From Pelomonas sp052436255 (GTDB lineage: Bacteria; Pseudomonadota; Gammaproteobacteria; Burkholderiales; Burkholderiaceae_C), in contig JBQVNP010000196.1 of the NCBI GenBank assembly GCA_052436255.1, forward strand, positions 1 through 7,336: a DNA stretch of 7,336 nucleotides. Direction: 5' to 3'. Of the stretch, positions 6,071 through 7,336 are shown in pieces. Positions within the stretch are counted from its first letter, which is position 1. The number at the start of each line of letters is the position of its first letter. Position numbers and translations under genes: made by a program. Below the pieces are notes generated by a model that was not told the origin of the DNA, did no database searches, and saw only the letters and a program-made list of their open reading frames with translations.

Positions 6071-6079
6071 TGCCGGCCC

Positions 6080-7336
6080 ATGCACCCCCTAATTCAAGGC
6101 CTGCTCGGCCTGCTGCTGCTTGCCGGTGGGCCTATGGCCCGCGGCGATGCCGGCGTCGGGCCGTTGGAGGTGCAGTTCCGCAGCGTGACGGTGCCGCAGA
6201 ACTCGGTGCCGGCGATCTCGCAGGACCGGGCCGGGTTCATGTGGATCTCGACGAACAAGGGCCTGACGCGCTACGACGGCTACCGGTTGCGGCTCATCGA
6301 GCTGGCTGGCGACACGACGGCAAAGCGCAGCCTGGGCTGGGTGCGCGCGATGGCGCCGGCGGCCGACGGCCGCATGTGGGTAGGGACGGAGTTCCAGGGT
6401 CTGGTGGCCTACGACCCCGATCAGGACCGCGTCGAGGCGCATGGCGGCGCCCAGGGCGGCACTGGTCCGCAGGCGCCCATCAGTGCGCTGGCCACCGGCC
6501 ACGACGGCGCCGTCTGGGTGGGCACCATGGGCCGCGGCCTGTACCGCTACGACCCCGCCGCCAGACGTTTCGACGCCCATGAGCTGGCCTGGCGGGGCCG
6601 GCCCGAGGCGCGCGTGCTGGCGCTGCGCGTCGGTGCCGACGGCGTCGTCTGGGCGGGGCACTGGCGCGGCCTGGCGCGCTTCGTCAACGGCGCCTGGGAG
6701 AACCTGGCGCTGCCCGAACTACCGAACGGCGTTCCCGTGCAGGCGCTGGCGGAGGACCGCGCCGGCCGCATCTGGCTGGGCACACAGGGCGGGCACCTGG
6801 GCGTCGTCGAACAGGGCCGGGTGCGCTGGGTGCAGGCGCTGAGCATGCCGATCAATGCGCTGGCCGAAGACATCGACGGGCGCATGTGGGTGGGCGGCAA
6901 GGTGGGCCTGTTCTGGGTCAACCCGGCCAGCGGCGCCATCGAGGCGCGCCTGCGCCGGGACCCGCGCCGCGCGATGGGCTTGGCCGGCAACGACGTCAGC
7001 GGCCTGCTGCGCGACCGCAGTGGCGCCATGTGGGTCAGTGGGTACGGGCTGGGCGTGCAGCGCCATCTCAACCACCCCGCCTTGGCCGTGCGCGGCCCTG
7101 ATGCCGATCTGGCCAGCCCGCTGGCCGAGGCCGATGTGCGCGCCGTGCTGGCGCTGAAGAACGGCGAGGTGCTGGCACCGACGCAGGCCGGCCACATCGC
7201 CCGCCTGGACGGCCGGCCGGGCCGCGAGCTGGCGACCCTGGGCGCCTGGCCGCGCGAGCGCCGCAGCGTCGTCGAGATCATGGCCGAGGCGGCCGACGGC
7301 AGCGTGTGGATGGCCGCGGCCGGACGACTGGAGCAG
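6080..7336 (+). CDS. Two-component-regulator beta-propeller sensor protein, 3' end cut by window edge
   Basis: 419 codons are present with no stop. Residues 1 to about 22 form a signal peptide (HPLIQ, then a Leu-rich core, then ARGDA), so the propeller should lie in the periplasm. Nine repeats of the Reg_prop type follow at roughly 40-residue spacing. Each has a hydrophobic-A-L-x-x-D-x-x-G-x-x-W-hydrophobic-G-T core: near 44-67 (DRAGFMWISTNKGL), 91-116, 134-159, 179-202, 220-244, 258-282, 306-331, 353-378 and 397-419. The last repeats are less regular. Full family members usually have about 14 blades, then a Y_Y_Y domain, a membrane helix and a cytoplasmic output such as a histidine kinase or GGDEF domain. 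None of that is visible, so the output is unknown. The gene is separated from the exporter operon by 338 bases and probably has its own promoter; I see only a weak TAGGAT -10-like element at 6066-6071. Confidence 0.88.
   Translation, partial: MHPLIQGLLGLLLLAGGPMARGDAGVGPLEVQFRSVTVPQNSVPAISQDRAGFMWISTNKGLTRYDGYRLRLIELAGDTTAKRSLGWVRAMAPAADGRMWVGTEFQGLVAYDPDQDRVEAHGGAQGGTGPQAPISALATGHDGAVWVGTMGRGLYRYDPAARRFDAHELAWRGRPEARVLALRVGADGVVWAGHWRGLARFVNGAWENLALPELPNGVPVQALAEDRAGRIWLGTQGGHLGVVEQGRVRWVQALSMPINALAEDIDGRMWVGGKVGLFWVNPASGAIEARLRRDPRRAMGLAGNDVSGLLRDRSGAMWVSGYGLGVQRHLNHPALAVRGPDADLASPLAEADVRAVLALKNGEVLAPTQAGHIARLDGRPGRELATLGAWPRERRSVVEIMAEAADGSVWMAAAGRLEQ

Larger units (their letters stand above)
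5742..6079. other. Non-coding gap with inverted repeats
   Basis: This 338-base stretch between the ATPase and the propeller gene shows no convincing gene. Open frames crossing it have no family-like sequence and no proper start signal. It is less G/C-biased than its neighbours and holds at least four dyads: a short hairpin just after the ATPase stop, a 68-base folded dyad, a pair of overlapping hairpins around 5912-5965, and a 12-bp palindrome before the propeller gene. The central part (about 5831-5911) has no structure I can name. It could be a remnant of an intergenic repeat family. Confidence 0.6.

Overview
The window is very GC-rich, with strong third-position G/C and no sign of compositional islands in the genes. 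The codon use and gene families point to a free-living proteobacterium. A Burkholderiales betaproteobacterium or a xanthomonad-like organism fits best, but the sequence alone does not settle the genus. No rRNA, tRNA, CRISPR array, insertion sequence or phage gene is visible.

Layout. On the minus strand, the window opens inside a sigma-54-dependent (NtrC-type) response regulator: receiver plus AAA+ domain, with the C-terminal DNA-binding part beyond the left edge. A 156-base intergenic region follows. It holds two 16-bp palindromes that look like enhancer sites and a well-formed -24/-12 sigma-54 promoter pointing right. To its right, on the plus strand, is a tight three-gene unit: an FtsX/MacB-type permease of double length, a HlyD-type periplasmic adaptor overlapping it by 4 bases, and an ABC ATPase 3 bases further on. 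A 338-base non-coding stretch with several inverted repeats follows. The window ends in a plus-strand gene for a secreted or membrane-anchored two-component-regulator beta-propeller protein that runs off the right edge.

How the parts work together (inference). The phosphorylated regulator would bind the paired palindromes about 80-100 bp upstream and activate sigma-54 RNA polymerase at the exporter promoter. This would switch on a MacB-like tripartite export or mechanotransmission complex: ATPase in the cytoplasm, fused permease in the inner membrane, adaptor in the periplasm, and an outer-membrane partner not seen here. A cognate histidine kinase is expected next to the regulator but is not in the window. 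The propeller protein may belong to a separate signalling gene.

Most notable points: (1) the compact regulator/enhancer/sigma-54 promoter arrangement; (2) a predicted sigma-54 start site 1-3 bases before the permease ATG, implying a leaderless transcript; (3) a cluster of nine unusual residues in the ATPase between the signature motif and the D-loop, including replacement of the catalytic Walker B glutamate by aspartate, which is either real loss of hydrolysis or a local sequence error; (4) unexplained folded repeats in the 338-base gap.
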